Positions 14,988 to 23,531 are shown, numbered from the stretch's first letter. The stretch: DNA of 29,939 bases from an uncultured bacterium (GCA_913060955.1 CAJXTH010000001.1:1-29939), one strand, 5' to 3'. Made by a program: numbers and translations. Notes: generated by a model not told the origin, from the sequence alone.

Positions 14988-15014
14988 AAAAAAGAGTGAC
15001 TTGTGCTCACTCTT
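14988..15014 (-). terminator. Intrinsic terminator after the 239-aa membrane protein
   Basis: Stem 14992-14999 / 15007-15014 (AAGAGTGA with TCACTCTT), 7-nt loop. On the - strand it runs into six T (14993-14988). It begins three bases past the stop of the 15017-15736 gene and separates it from the P-type ATPase gene. Confidence 0.85.
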
Positions 15015-15016
15015 GT

Positions 15017-15736
15017 CTATCGTACCTTGGGTGGATGAAACAGTATCGTCACGGACTTGATATGACACCGAAGATAATGCGTGCAGGCATACATAGCCAA
15101 AACCACTCCCATCATCTCCATAAACTCTTCGATATGAGCGAGCTCAATATACCAATCAGAAAGCCCCTGAGTTGAAAGACTATATCCTCCAATTGCCTCA
15201 ACTCCCACAGCTCCTCCGACATATACAATTCCTGCCAGGATAAAATAGAAAGCCACGAGTCGAGGAACCTTCCATAAGAATATAGAATAAATCAACCCAA
15301 ATAGTCCGACTAACGCAAGGCCCACCACGATCCAAGCCTGATATAACCAAGGAGGAAGGTCAAAGCTATTCCGAATTGGATCAATCACCAACTCATGAAG
15401 TCCTGACACTTCATCAAGAGAAATGTAGACAAAGATAATCGCAAGTCCTCGCCACCAAAAGTGAAGCCAATTTCCTCGGACTTTTTCGGTAGAAGCAATG
15501 ATTCCAGCCAAAAGTCCGGTATAGAGGGTGAGAAATCCCACAAACCAGGTAGGAATATTTACTTCCTGATCAATATTAAACAACCGACTCTGATCAGAAA
15601 GGACATTGTAATACTGACTTCCCTGCTCATTTAAGAGCTCCGTTGCTCTCGGTGCAGAAATAAAACTCACGACAACAAGAAATGTTACCGTAAGGGCACA
15701 GAGGAGAACAAATCGTTTGGTGAATAGGTGGATCAT
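15017..15736 (-). CDS. Polytopic membrane protein with DExxxxHE and EExxExxG motifs
   Basis: A 239-aa integral membrane protein with about six helices, starting with a helix that could be a signal anchor (FVLLCALTVTFLVVVSF). Two acidic/His motifs stand out: ISLDEVSGLHE in the third helix region and HIEEFMEMMGVVLA in the last. I have seen similar pairs in uncharacterised bacterial membrane proteins, and their placement in helices suggests a metal or proton site. No enzyme family can be named. It has its own promoter and a 5' leader hairpin, and ends directly at a terminator, so it is monocistronic. The start is the ATG at 15736. Confidence 0.7.
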   Translation of the reverse strand: MIHLFTKRFVLLCALTVTFLVVVSFISAPRATELLNEQGSQYYNVLSDQSRLFNIDQEVNIPTWFVGFLTLYTGLLAGIIASTEKVRGNWLHFWWRGLAIIFVYISLDEVSGLHELVIDPIRNSFDLPPWLYQAWIVVGLALVGLFGLIYSIFLWKVPRLVAFYFILAGIVYVGGAVGVEAIGGYSLSTQGLSDWYIELAHIEEFMEMMGVVLAMYACTHYLRCHIKSVTILFHPPKVR

Positions 15737-15749
15737 GAATTGCTATAAC

Positions 15750-15806
15750 TACCGGGCTTCTGACACGCAGAAGTAGTATTATAGCGAAAAATTGCCAATT
15801 TGAAAA
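15750..15806 (-). promoter_or_regulatory. Promoter and 5'-leader hairpin of the 239-aa membrane protein
   Basis: On the - strand: -35 TTTTCA (15806-15801), 17-bp spacer, -10 TATAAT (15783-15778). The leader then folds as CTTCTG-CGTGT-CAGAAG, flanked by ACTA and TAGT that can extend the stem, before an AT-rich stretch and the ATG at 15736. Confidence 0.65.
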
Positions 15807-15813
15807 GATTTGC

Positions 15814-16254
15814 CTACCCTTCTAGAGATTGTTTCATGGACTCTAGATCAGATTTGAGCATCTTTTTCATTGATCCCGCCATGAGCGCTGCGAGTGGAGT
15901 GAAGATTTTAGCCATAAATGTCTGGGCAACTCCCGAGAACTTCATAGTGACTTCAGTTGCACCATCTCGCTCCTGAAATATATATTCAGTAGTATACAGG
16001 GTCCCAGCTGAATTTGAAGTAATTTCGATTAAGGTATTTTCTTGAGCTCCAGTGACTTCCATCTGCTCGGTTACTTCTTTTCCCATCATGACTCGGGTTT
16101 CTTTCCAGACAGTTCCTACTCCAGTTTGAGTATCAGAAATGACCTCAGTCTTTACGATCCCCGGGATCCGATTTCCAATTGCTTCAATATCCAAAAACGC
16201 GGGATAGACTTCGGAAACTGGCTTATTGATAGTTACTGACTCTGAGATCGTCAT
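15814..16254 (-). CDS. SRPBCC (START/polyketide-cyclase-like) family protein
   Basis: A 146-aa protein with the usual SRPBCC beginning (SESVTINKPVSEVYPAFLDIEAIGNRIPGIV): a first strand, then the helix-grip segment in which the VY.AFLD helix packs against the sheet. A run of alternating beta strands follows (TGVGTVWKETRVMMG, TLIEITSNSAGTLYTTEYIF) and a long C-terminal helix (LAALMAGSMKKMLKSDLESMKQSLEG). Such proteins enclose hydrophobic ligands or act as cyclases or chaperones; the ligand cannot be predicted. It lies between the CaCA antiporter and the membrane protein on the - strand, with an extended -10 (TGCTAAAAT) upstream. Confidence 0.82.
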   Translation of the reverse strand: MTISESVTINKPVSEVYPAFLDIEAIGNRIPGIVKTEVISDTQTGVGTVWKETRVMMGKEVTEQMEVTGAQENTLIEITSNSAGTLYTTEYIFQERDGATEVTMKFSGVAQTFMAKIFTPLAALMAGSMKKMLKSDLESMKQSLEG

Positions 16255-16275
16255 AGAATTATATTAGATTTTGAT

Positions 16276-16284
16276 ATAACTCTA
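16276..16284 (-). promoter_or_regulatory. Extended -10 element before the SRPBCC gene
   Basis: The - strand reads TGCTAAAAT about 30 bases before the ATG at 16254, identical to the extended -10 before the DUF368 gene. No good -35 was found. A second TATAAT lies almost at the start codon. Confidence 0.4.
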
Positions 16285-16299
16285 TTTTAGCACGACACC

Positions 16300-17265
16300 T
16301 CAACCTCGAATGATAAGACCTCCGATATAAACCACATAGGCAACTACAAAAATTGCTCCCTGCCAGCGCTCCAGTTGGTGTCGTTTTCCCACAAAGAGGT
16401 CAAGAAATAGTGCAAGCGTAGCGAGTACCGCCACAATAATATCCATGTTGGCAGACGGATCAAAAGGAAGCGGAGCGATCAGACTGGTAACTCCTAAAAT
16501 CCAGAACACGTTAAAAATATTGGATCCAATCACATTTCCGATGGCAATGTCAGTGTTTCCCTTGGAGGCTGCCACTGCCGAAGTAACCAGCTCCGGAAGA
16601 GAAGTTCCCACGGCCACAATGGTAAATCCTACCAAAGATTCAGACATTCCAAGGGTAGTTGCAATCGAGACCGCATTGGTTACCACCCAGTTACCTCCCA
16701 AAACAAGAGCTCCAATCCCCAGAACAATCATCCCCAAAGAAACCGGTAAACTCCGTTCAACAATCTCCTCTTCTGGCTCCATTTCCCCCGGAGATTCCTT
16801 AGCAATACCAAAGGTGTAATAGAGAAAAATTGCAAAGAATGCCAACAACGAAAGCCCATCAGCCCGAGTAAGCGAAGAAAATGACAGTCCATCAATCAGA
16901 CTATCGTTAGCCATGATCGCCAGCAAAACCACCGCCAGGAGGCTGAAGGGAATCTCTTTCCAAACGGTATTTTTGTGAACTTGCAGAGGATGAATTATCG
17001 AAGCAACCCCCAAGATCAAAAGTGTGTTGGCAATTGTACTTCCGAGCACGTTACCAATGGCAATATCGGTGTTGCCATTCACTGCCGAGATTACACCCAC
17101 TACCAACTCCGGGGCCGAGGTTCCAAAGGCCACAATAGTCAGTCCAATCACTAAATCTGAGACCTTGAGTTTCTTGGCAATGGAGGATGAATCCTCAACC
17201 ATCACGTCCGCTCCTTTGATCAAGAACACAAATCCGAGTAATAACAGTCCAATCGATACAATCAT
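16300..17265 (-). CDS. CaCA-family Na+/Ca2+ antiporter (YrbG-like)
   Basis: A 321-aa protein of about ten membrane helices built from two inverted halves. Each half carries an alpha repeat: FGTSAPELVVG with GNTDIAIGNVLGS in the first (E53), and VGTSLPELVTS with GNTDIAIGNVIGSN in the second. The Glu of each PE and the Asn of each GN line the Na+/Ca2+ sites in NCX structures. An acidic loop (SPGEMEPEEEIVE) separates the halves. It would export Ca2+ in exchange for Na+, fitting the Na+-type V-ATPase in this window; that link is inference. The Nudix gene upstream stops 12 bases before its start, so the two are likely cotranscribed. Confidence 0.95.
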   Translation of the reverse strand: MIVSIGLLLLGFVFLIKGADVMVEDSSSIAKKLKVSDLVIGLTIVAFGTSAPELVVGVISAVNGNTDIAIGNVLGSTIANTLLILGVASIIHPLQVHKNTVWKEIPFSLLAVVLLAIMANDSLIDGLSFSSLTRADGLSLLAFFAIFLYYTFGIAKESPGEMEPEEEIVERSLPVSLGMIVLGIGALVLGGNWVVTNAVSIATTLGMSESLVGFTIVAVGTSLPELVTSAVAASKGNTDIAIGNVIGSNIFNVFWILGVTSLIAPLPFDPSANMDIIVAVLATLALFLDLFVGKRHQLERWQGAIFVVAYVVYIGGLIIRG

Positions 17266-17277
17266 ATTCTTTTATCG

Positions 17278-17829
17278 TTACTTACTGTCCAAATATAATT
17301 TCACCTTCCACAAGGCGGCGATGGATTGCGCGTCGGAGAACTCTCCGGACTCGATCATCTTGAGTACTTCAGCCCAGGTAAAGGATTGGTATTCTACAAT
17401 TCCATCTTCTTCTTTTTCGTCTTGTCCGGTCTGGTAGAGTCCGGTTGCATAGTAGACATGTGCCATCTGGGAGGATGCTCCATTGTAGGCCTGCATGTCA
17501 GGAAGTTTTACCCATTCTTGAGCGGAACATCCAGTTTCTTCCCACAATTCGCGCTTGGCAGCCTCGAAGATCCCTTCTTTCTCCGATCCTCCGGCCGGAA
17601 TTTCCCAGGACCACATCTGAGTTGGGTATCGGTATTGTCGGATCAAGACAATCTTTCCTTCGGGATCGACAGGTACGATAAAGACTGAAGGTTTGTTGAC
17701 GATTACATTGTAGACTCCATCAGCACCACTGGGGGTGATAACTTCGTCTCGTCGGATCTGATAAAACCCAGTATCCAGAACAATTTCTTGAGATTTGGTT
17801 TGCCAGGGGATTTTTTGTTCAGTACTCAT
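17278..17829 (-). CDS. Nudix hydrolase, ADP-ribose/NDP-sugar pyrophosphatase type
   Basis: A 183-aa protein. The Nudix segment is at 80-101, with R93, E94, L95, E97, E98 and G100 in KRELWEETGC and the preceding IPAGG loop; its first part is one residue shorter than the textbook box, a form seen in ADP-ribose pyrophosphatase relatives. These Glu residues hold Mg2+ for cleavage of X-linked nucleoside diphosphates. RQYRYPTQMWSWEIPAGG before the box is typical of the ADPRase group. The substrate is likely ADP-ribose or a sugar nucleotide. It lies between the ABC-2 exporter genes and the CaCA antiporter on the - strand; the start is the ATG at 17829 with TATAAT 10 bases upstream. Confidence 0.9.
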   Translation of the reverse strand: MSTEQKIPWQTKSQEIVLDTGFYQIRRDEVITPSGADGVYNVIVNKPSVFIVPVDPEGKIVLIRQYRYPTQMWSWEIPAGGSEKEGIFEAAKRELWEETGCSAQEWVKLPDMQAYNGASSQMAHVYYATGLYQTGQDEKEEDGIVEYQSFTWAEVLKMIESGEFSDAQSIAALWKVKLYLDSK

Positions 17830-17844
17830 AGGGATAATATTATA

Positions 17845-18615
17845 TTAGGTTCGTAATCCAACTCCTCGGTTGAGAAGAATAATGTCTAAGGTTCCAAGAA
17901 TAACCACAAACACTGCCAGGATAATAAAGCTGGTCAGCACCGACACGTCCGAGAATCCAAAGAATCCAAATCGGAATCCATCGACCATGTACAGTACCGG
18001 ATTTACCTTGGACACGTTTTGCCAAAATTCTGGCAAGGTTTCGATCGAGTAAAACACTCCCCCAAGATATGTTAATGGAGTCAACACGAACGTCGGAACA
18101 ATCGAAACATGGTCAAATTTCTTAGCAAAGATTCCATTCAGTAGTCCCGCAAATGAAAAGACCAATGCTGTCAATATTGCAAAAGTAATCACCAAAACTG
18201 GATTCATAATTTGAATCTGAGTAAAGAAATAGGCAATCAGCAATACAAGTCCTCCCACAGCCAGTCCGCGTACGATTCCTCCCATAGAATACCCCAGTAA
18301 AATGACCCAGTTAGGAGTTGGCGATACGAGTAATTCTTCGATACTTTTCTGAAATTTATTTCCAAAGAACGAACTTACTACATTCATAAATGAGTTGGTG
18401 ACAATCGCCATCATGACAAGTCCCGGTACGATAAATTCCATGTAGGAAACTCCTCCGATGTCTCGGACCTGAGATCCAATAAACGCTCCAAAGATCAAAA
18501 AATAGAGACTGGTAGTTACGACTGAGGGGAGCAATGACTGGGTCCAGATACGAAAGATCCGAACCACTTCTTTTTTGGTTAAGGTGTAGAGTGGTACTGC
18601 GACGGGTGCTTTCAT
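17845..18615 (-). CDS. ABC-2 type transporter permease
   Basis: A 256-aa integral membrane protein with six helices and the ABC-2 pattern: a short cytoplasmic N-terminus (LYTLTKKEVVRIFRIWTQSLLPS), the first helix with SLYFLIFGAFIGSQ, a conserved amphipathic region (SFFGNKFQKSIEELLVSPTPNW) and the last segments with TYLGGVFYSIETLPEF and NPVLYMVDGFRF. This is the membrane half of an exporter of the drug, lipid or polysaccharide type. The ATPase gene lies directly upstream (18618-19526), 2 bases apart, forming one unit. The substrate cannot be read from sequence. Confidence 0.92.
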   Translation of the reverse strand: MKAPVAVPLYTLTKKEVVRIFRIWTQSLLPSVVTTSLYFLIFGAFIGSQVRDIGGVSYMEFIVPGLVMMAIVTNSFMNVVSSFFGNKFQKSIEELLVSPTPNWVILLGYSMGGIVRGLAVGGLVLLIAYFFTQIQIMNPVLVITFAILTALVFSFAGLLNGIFAKKFDHVSIVPTFVLTPLTYLGGVFYSIETLPEFWQNVSKVNPVLYMVDGFRFGFFGFSDVSVLTSFIILAVFVVILGTLDIILLNRGVGLRT

Positions 18616-18617
18616 AC

Positions 18618-19526
18618 TTATTTGTTAAATACTTTATTGACAAAGACTTCTTCCAGTCGATTGGTTTTGTTTCGGATACCGGTAATTTTAACTCCTTGGG
18701 AATGCAAATCCTCGGTGATCGTAAACAAGTCCTCCCCCTTCAACAGATCAGTCTCAACGGTACTTTGGTCGGTGACACGGTAGCGTTCTGGCAGATTTTC
18801 CAACCCACCATCAACAACATCCATAATCAAGGTATCTTTCTGAAGTTCTGATAACAGATCTTTCACGGTGCCGACTTCGATAAGCTCTCCTTGGGCGATA
18901 ATTCCTACTCGATCACACAGTGATTCTGCCTCTTCGAGGTAATGCGTGGTAAGGATAATTGTCTTTCCCGCTTGGTGCATTTCTTGGACAAATTCCCACA
19001 TCTCGCGCCGAAGTTCAACATCTACTCCTGCCGAGGGCTCATCCAAGATCAAAATTTCCGGTTCGTGAATCAAAGCTCGAACAATCATCAAGCGTCGCTT
19101 CATTCCTCCAGAAAGCTGCATGGCCTTGGCATTTCGTTTTTCCCAGAGACCCAAGCGTTTCAGATACTTTTCCGCTCGTTCTTTGGCAACCTTTGGTGGC
19201 ACACCGTAAAATCCAGCCTGCTGGACCACAATATCTTCTACCGATTCAAAAATATTAAAGTTAAACTCCTGAGGAACGACTCCCAGGTAGGTCTTTGCCT
19301 CAGACGGACTCGCATCAAAATCCTTCCCCATGACCTCAATTTGTCCTTGTGTTCGATTGGTAAGTGTGGTCACAATATTGATCATAGTAGACTTTCCGGC
19401 ACCGTTGGGCCCCAGAAGTCCAAAAATCTCACCTCGTTTCACCTCCAGAGAAACACTCTTCAGGGCTTGAACATCTGGCGGATAGGTCTTGGTCAGATTG
19501 GTAATTTTGAGTGCAATTTCAGACAT
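18618..19526 (-). CDS. ABC transporter ATP-binding protein (ABC-2 exporter)
   Basis: A 302-aa nucleotide-binding subunit. Walker A is GLLGPNGAGKST near residue 40, the Q-loop is at VVPQEF, the signature is LSGGMKRR, Walker B is LILDEPSAGVD, and the switch His is in TTHYLEEAE. The C-terminal about 80 residues form the extra domain common in ABC-2 drug and antibiotic exporters (DrrA/CcmA-like). It pairs with the permease that starts 2 bases after its stop. No Shine-Dalgarno precedes the ATG at 19526. DUF368 lies directly upstream (9 bases), so all may be cotranscribed. Confidence 0.95.
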   Translation of the reverse strand: MSEIALKITNLTKTYPPDVQALKSVSLEVKRGEIFGLLGPNGAGKSTMINIVTTLTNRTQGQIEVMGKDFDASPSEAKTYLGVVPQEFNFNIFESVEDIVVQQAGFYGVPPKVAKERAEKYLKRLGLWEKRNAKAMQLSGGMKRRLMIVRALIHEPEILILDEPSAGVDVELRREMWEFVQEMHQAGKTIILTTHYLEEAESLCDRVGIIAQGELIEVGTVKDLLSELQKDTLIMDVVDGGLENLPERYRVTDQSTVETDLLKGEDLFTITEDLHSQGVKITGIRNKTNRLEEVFVNKVFNK

Positions 19527-19535
19527 ACGGTAAGA

Positions 19536-20447
19536 TTATTGAATGGATGGGGAAATTTTTTTCAACGAAACGACTGAGAGAATTCCCCCAATGACAAGTG
19601 CAAAAATCGCAACCATTTCCCCCAGAGGCAAGGTCGCAGGATTGATCCAGGCATCAGTAGCAACATCTCGAAACGGCCACATAACTCGAAGGGAAGCTAC
19701 CAAAAGCCCGGTCAAAAAGGCCATAAGCACTCCTCCAAAAGAAACCAAGGCTCGTTTGAGCAACCGAATGAACACCACAAATCCTCCAATAATTCCGACC
19801 ATAAACGCAGCCAAAGATGGAAGAACGGATGTATCCAAATCTGCTATCGCACGAACATCAGAAATAACGGCGTCGTACAACCCCATGACCAACAGAATCA
19901 ATGATCCGCTGATTCCGGGAAGAACCATCCCAGAGATTGCCAAGGCACCTCCACCAGCCAAGGTAAGCAAACTTGGATCTTCAATTGGTCCAGCCGGCTT
20001 CAACCCAAGCACCACCCAGAAGACCACACTCGAAGCGACCAGTATGAGGTAGTGTTTGATCCCCGCCTTCGGAATTTGCAACCAAGGAATAGACAGGGAC
20101 GCAAGAACCAACCCAAAGAAATATCCATACACGTATCGAGGATATTGGTCCAAGGCAACCTCTAACACTCCCGCAAGCCCCAGGATTGCAAGCCCCATAC
20201 CAATTACTAGGAAGACTCCAAACTTCCAGGGAATTGCTGTGAAAGAGTTTTTCAAGCGAGACCAGGAAGATCTCCCAATACAAAAGGCCGCCATCTCTTT
20301 GACGATTTGAGAAAATCCGTACAAAAGCTCAATAAACAGATCATAAATTCCAAAGATCAAGGCAATCGTTGCTCCACTAATTCCTGGGATCACTTGAGCC
20401 GCTCCCATAGCCATTCCTTGAAGCACATGCACTACCATTTGTTTCAT
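19536..20447 (-). CDS. popT: DUF368 (PopT-type) undecaprenyl-phosphate translocase
   Basis: A 303-aa protein with about eight membrane helices. The DUF368 signature is clear: QGMAMGAAQVIPGISGATIA near the N-terminus and its inverted-repeat partner GGALAISGMVLPGISGSLIL in the middle. The family (PopT in Vibrio and Staphylococcus) returns undecaprenyl phosphate to the cytoplasmic face for reuse in cell-wall and polymer synthesis. A promoter (TTGGGG, 17 bp, extended TGCTAAAAT) lies directly upstream. The gene is followed by the ABC-2 exporter genes, which fits an envelope role for the cluster, though a direct link is only inference. The symbol is by family, not orthology. Confidence 0.92.
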   Translation of the reverse strand: MKQMVVHVLQGMAMGAAQVIPGISGATIALIFGIYDLFIELLYGFSQIVKEMAAFCIGRSSWSRLKNSFTAIPWKFGVFLVIGMGLAILGLAGVLEVALDQYPRYVYGYFFGLVLASLSIPWLQIPKAGIKHYLILVASSVVFWVVLGLKPAGPIEDPSLLTLAGGGALAISGMVLPGISGSLILLVMGLYDAVISDVRAIADLDTSVLPSLAAFMVGIIGGFVVFIRLLKRALVSFGGVLMAFLTGLLVASLRVMWPFRDVATDAWINPATLPLGEMVAIFALVIGGILSVVSLKKISPSIQ

Positions 20448-20473
20448 ATCAATTTCGTTCTAATTCTCGGTAT

Positions 20474-20502
20474 ATTTTAGCACAGCCACAGACAATCCCC
20501 AA
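20474..20502 (-). promoter_or_regulatory. Promoter of the DUF368 gene
   Basis: On the - strand: TTGGGG (20502-20497), 17-bp spacer, TAAAAT (20479-20474), with TGC before the -10 (extended -10). It begins one base beyond the stop of ccdA. Confidence 0.6.
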
Positions 20503-20503
20503 G

Positions 20504-21250
20504 CTATAACCAACGCTCTAATTCTCGATATCCGGTCCATTCCAAGAGATCGTAGACTGTGCGAAGCAACCAGCCAAAATTATTGGTGATTAAAATAATT
20601 CCCAAAAGAATTAAGATTACACCACTCAGCTTTGAGATCCATGGTGTTGCCTGCTCTATGTGACGCAATAATCCTTTGGCGGATCCAATCAGTAGTGCGG
20701 TCAGTAAAAATGGTACTGCCAATCCAGCTGAGAAAACCAGCATCATTGCAACCCCAAGAAATGCGGTAGGAGCGTTTATGGTAAGGGTCAAAATACTTCC
20801 CAAGATTGGACCAATACAGGGACTCCATCCAAAGGCAAGCGAAACCCCTAGTAAAAATGAGCTGCGTTTACTCCCAGGAGTCATGTACCGAGGGAACCTG
20901 AGTCCAACTGTTTTCTGTAAGATCGGAAGCCGAAACACTCCCGCAAGGGATAATCCAAAAAATATCACTACAACCCCACCAATTCGGGAAAGTATCTCAC
21001 GATAATCCGGTCCCAACCAACGAGCAAAACTTACTGCAAACACCCCAAACCCTACAAAAACGACCGTAAATCCCAGGACAAAAAAGAGGCCGTTCATTAC
21101 AGCCGAGATTCGAGGCCGCTCATGATCCCCCATTTCTCCGGTAATAAATCCAAGATAAGCAGGAATCAACGGAAAGGTACACGGAGCAAGAAAGGTCAGC
21201 ACTCCTGCCACAAAACTTGCTCCGATAAATCCCCAGGTTATCTCAATCAT
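20504..21250 (-). CDS. ccdA: CcdA-like thiol-disulfide membrane transporter
   Basis: A 248-aa protein with six to seven membrane helices and the DsbD/CcdA pair of redox cysteines: C24 in FLAPCTFPLIPAYLGF and C145 in FGWSPCIGPILG. CcdA carries electrons from cytoplasmic thioredoxin to extracytoplasmic thiol proteins for cytochrome c maturation or disulfide repair. No thioredoxin-like or cytochrome c gene is nearby, so the extracellular partner is unknown. The bactofilin-like membrane protein gene upstream ends 7 bases before its start, suggesting one operon. The start is the ATG at 21250. Confidence 0.92.
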   Translation of the reverse strand: MIEITWGFIGASFVAGVLTFLAPCTFPLIPAYLGFITGEMGDHERPRISAVMNGLFFVLGFTVVFVGFGVFAVSFARWLGPDYREILSRIGGVVVIFFGLSLAGVFRLPILQKTVGLRFPRYMTPGSKRSSFLLGVSLAFGWSPCIGPILGSILTLTINAPTAFLGVAMMLVFSAGLAVPFLLTALLIGSAKGLLRHIEQATPWISKLSGVILILLGIILITNNFGWLLRTVYDLLEWTGYRELERWL

Positions 21251-21257
21251 AGACGTG

Positions 21258-22433
21258 TTAGACCTTGGCCGCTCGAATTAAGGCTCCCCAAGCCAAGAGT
21301 CCAAGTCCAAGCCAGATAATGAAGCTAAGTCCAGGAACGAGCCCGACAACCATAGTTACTACATACACTCCCAAGGCCATAAAGAACAGACGAACATTGT
21401 TGGCCTCCATCTGCATTTGTGAATTCAAGAGATGGGACAGGAATAGAGCCGTAACACTTCCAGTAAAGAAAAGTCCAAATACATACAGAGCTCCGGCAAA
21501 CAATCCAATTGGAAGTCCAATAGTACTAATCAAAAGAGCCAAGATAGCCACTGGTGGCAAGAAGAGCGCAACCGATCCCCAGCCGAAGCTTGCTGCTACA
21601 TCTGATCCAGTGTGAAGTGACATAGATGCCTTGCGGAAGTATTTATTGAACAAAAGCATAATGGTTCCAATCACGACTGCAGCCCAGAGCAATCGGGTAA
21701 TCGTCCACAGGGTGAACAATGAAGCACCAACTGCCTTCCATTCGAAATCTTGTGCCATCTCTTCTCCAAGAGACTCATCATAGGAAACTTCTCCACCCAC
21801 TCGATTCTCCAAAGAAAGATCTTCTGGGGCATAGTACTTCAAATCCCCTTGAATCCGCTCAGCATCTCCCACAAGATCAAGGGTGTCAGAGACAACCACA
21901 GTCGCGTTTCCTGCAACAGCTCCCTCAAGGACAAGCTTGGTAGCGCGAACGTCAGCATCTCCACCTACCGTTCCGGTAAGTACCACTTGCTCTCCTCCAG
22001 CTCGGAGCATACCTTCAACATCACCGTCTACTTTTACGGTGGCGGCAGAGGCGACCAAATCTCCACCGATCGTGACTCCCTCCGCAACAGTAACGGTACT
22101 TGCAAAAGCGAGTACGTCTCCCTCGATATCTTCATTAATAGCAATGGTAGATCCCGCTACACGGACGTCGTCACCAACCGGAGCGTTAATCTGAATCGTC
22201 TCTCCAGCAACCGAAACATCTTCAACTACTTCCTTATCAACCGTAACTGTTTGAGCCGCTCCGATCAAATCTCCGTCCAACACAGACTCAAGATTTACCA
22301 ATGACCCCGCAAAATATGCATCGGCTGCATCAGGAAGATTGATCCGAAGAGTATCTCCGGAAAAAAATGTAGCCGCAGAAGCCGACGGGGCGAGGAGTCC
22401 CCAGACTAATGCTATCGCAAGTATTCGTTTCAT
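21258..22433 (-). CDS. Secreted/membrane protein with bactofilin-like beta-helix repeats
   Basis: A 391-aa protein. Residues 1-20 form a signal peptide (ending SASA). Residues about 22-215 contain short repeats in which hydrophobic and Gly residues alternate (GETIQINAPVGDDVRVAGST, then SATVKVDGDVEGMLRAGGEQ), the pattern of a right-handed beta-helix as in bactofilins (polymer-forming cytoskeletal family), here outside the cytoplasm. From about 230 there are four to five membrane helices ending near the C-terminus. This fusion occurs in many uncharacterised bacterial proteins; its job may be a surface or envelope scaffold. A strong promoter precedes it and ccdA follows. Confidence 0.82.
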   Translation of the reverse strand: MKRILAIALVWGLLAPSASAATFFSGDTLRINLPDAADAYFAGSLVNLESVLDGDLIGAAQTVTVDKEVVEDVSVAGETIQINAPVGDDVRVAGSTIAINEDIEGDVLAFASTVTVAEGVTIGGDLVASAATVKVDGDVEGMLRAGGEQVVLTGTVGGDADVRATKLVLEGAVAGNATVVVSDTLDLVGDAERIQGDLKYYAPEDLSLENRVGGEVSYDESLGEEMAQDFEWKAVGASLFTLWTITRLLWAAVVIGTIMLLFNKYFRKASMSLHTGSDVAASFGWGSVALFLPPVAILALLISTIGLPIGLFAGALYVFGLFFTGSVTALFLSHLLNSQMQMEANNVRLFFMALGVYVVTMVVGLVPGLSFIIWLGLGLLAWGALIRAAKV

Positions 22434-22456
22434 ATTCTTGATATTACCTTAGCTTC

Positions 22457-22485
22457 ATTATACGCCTGATTTGTAAAAGCCTCAA
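22457..22485 (-). promoter_or_regulatory. Promoter of the bactofilin-like gene/ccdA operon
   Basis: On the - strand: TTGAGG (22485-22480), 17-bp spacer, TATAAT (22462-22457), 23 bases before the ATG at 22433. It overlaps the divergent dehydrogenase promoter. Confidence 0.72.
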
Positions 22486-22498
22486 ATAGCGGTAGAAT
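22471..22498 (+). promoter_or_regulatory. Promoter of the dehydrogenase gene
   Basis: TTGTAA at 22471-22476, 16-bp spacer, TAGAAT at 22493-22498. The spacing leaves an A-rich leader of about 18 nt without a Shine-Dalgarno before the ATG at 22524. Confidence 0.55.
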
Positions 22499-22523
22499 AA
22501 AAATAAGTATTAACAAAACAGAT

Positions 22524-23531
22524 ATGCAGCCAGTCATCACCTGCTTCGAAATTGACGAATCCGAACGATCCTTTATGGATCCAAAGCTTCCCGAAGGAAC
22601 CAAGCATTATTATCCCAACGCCGTCTCCGTTGAACTTGCCGCACAGCATCCCGACACAACCCACCTGGTAGTCTTTGTATACTCCCAAGTAACCAAAGAA
22701 GTCTTGGATGCTCTGCCGAACTTGCAGGCCGTATTTACTATGTCTACCGGGTACGACCATATCGACCTCGAAACATGTAAAGAACGAGACATCACCGTCC
22801 ACAGCGTGCCCTTCTATGGAGAAAACACTGTCGCCGAACACACCTTTGCATTGATCTTGGCAATTTCCCGGCGTATCTACGAGTCAATCCAACGAACCGA
22901 AGGACTCAATTTCAACCCCGACGGCCTGGTAGGATTTGATCTCCAAGAAAAAACCCTCGGAATTATCGGCATGGGACACATTGGAGCTCACGTAGCCCGA
23001 ATCGCCAAAGGATTTGGAATGAACATTTTGGCCTATGACCCCTTCCCCAAGGAGGGCCTCGACTCTGAAATTGGCTTTGAATACGTGTCTCTTGATCACC
23101 TTCTCGAACATTCCGACATTGTATCCTTGCACACCGCCTACCGACCAGAAACCCACCACCTGATCAACTGTGAAAATATTCAGAAATTCAAGCGCGGATC
23201 CTATCTGATCAACACCGCCCGCGGAGGCCTGGTAGAAACTCAAGCCATCGTTGATGGACTAGAACACGGTATCCTGGCTGGAGCCGGACTCGACGTCCTC
23301 GAAGAAGAATGTGTAATCAAAGAAGACAAGCAAATTCTCACCCGCCAATACCAACAATCTTGTGATCTCACCACGGTACTCCAAAATCACATGCTGATCA
23401 AAGATCCTCGGGTTGTTGTTACCCCGCACAACGCCTTTAACTCCCAAGAGGCACTCCAGCGAATCATGGAAACCACCGTCCAAAACATCACCCAACAGCT
23501 CCAAGGAGAATTAGAAAATCAGGTGAAGTAA
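22524..23531 (+). CDS. D-isomer-specific 2-hydroxyacid dehydrogenase (D-lactate dehydrogenase type)
   Basis: A 335-aa NAD(H)-dependent enzyme. The Rossmann motif GMGHIG is at 149-154 with D172 (LAYDPF) after the second strand, favouring NAD over NADP. Catalytic residues are R233 (INTARGGLV), the Glu of GLDVLEEE near 260 and H302 (VVTPHNAF). The insertion at about 263-292 before the catalytic His resembles D-lactate dehydrogenases (LdhA), so pyruvate/D-lactate interconversion is the likely reaction, fitting a fermenting cell. It is a single + strand gene divergent from the bactofilin-like gene. A terminator follows 55 bases after the stop, with a second promoter in between. Confidence 0.92.
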   Translation: MQPVITCFEIDESERSFMDPKLPEGTKHYYPNAVSVELAAQHPDTTHLVVFVYSQVTKEVLDALPNLQAVFTMSTGYDHIDLETCKERDITVHSVPFYGENTVAEHTFALILAISRRIYESIQRTEGLNFNPDGLVGFDLQEKTLGIIGMGHIGAHVARIAKGFGMNILAYDPFPKEGLDSEIGFEYVSLDHLLEHSDIVSLHTAYRPETHHLINCENIQKFKRGSYLINTARGGLVETQAIVDGLEHGILAGAGLDVLEEECVIKEDKQILTRQYQQSCDLTTVLQNHMLIKDPRVVVTPHNAFNSQEALQRIMETTVQNITQQLQGELENQVK

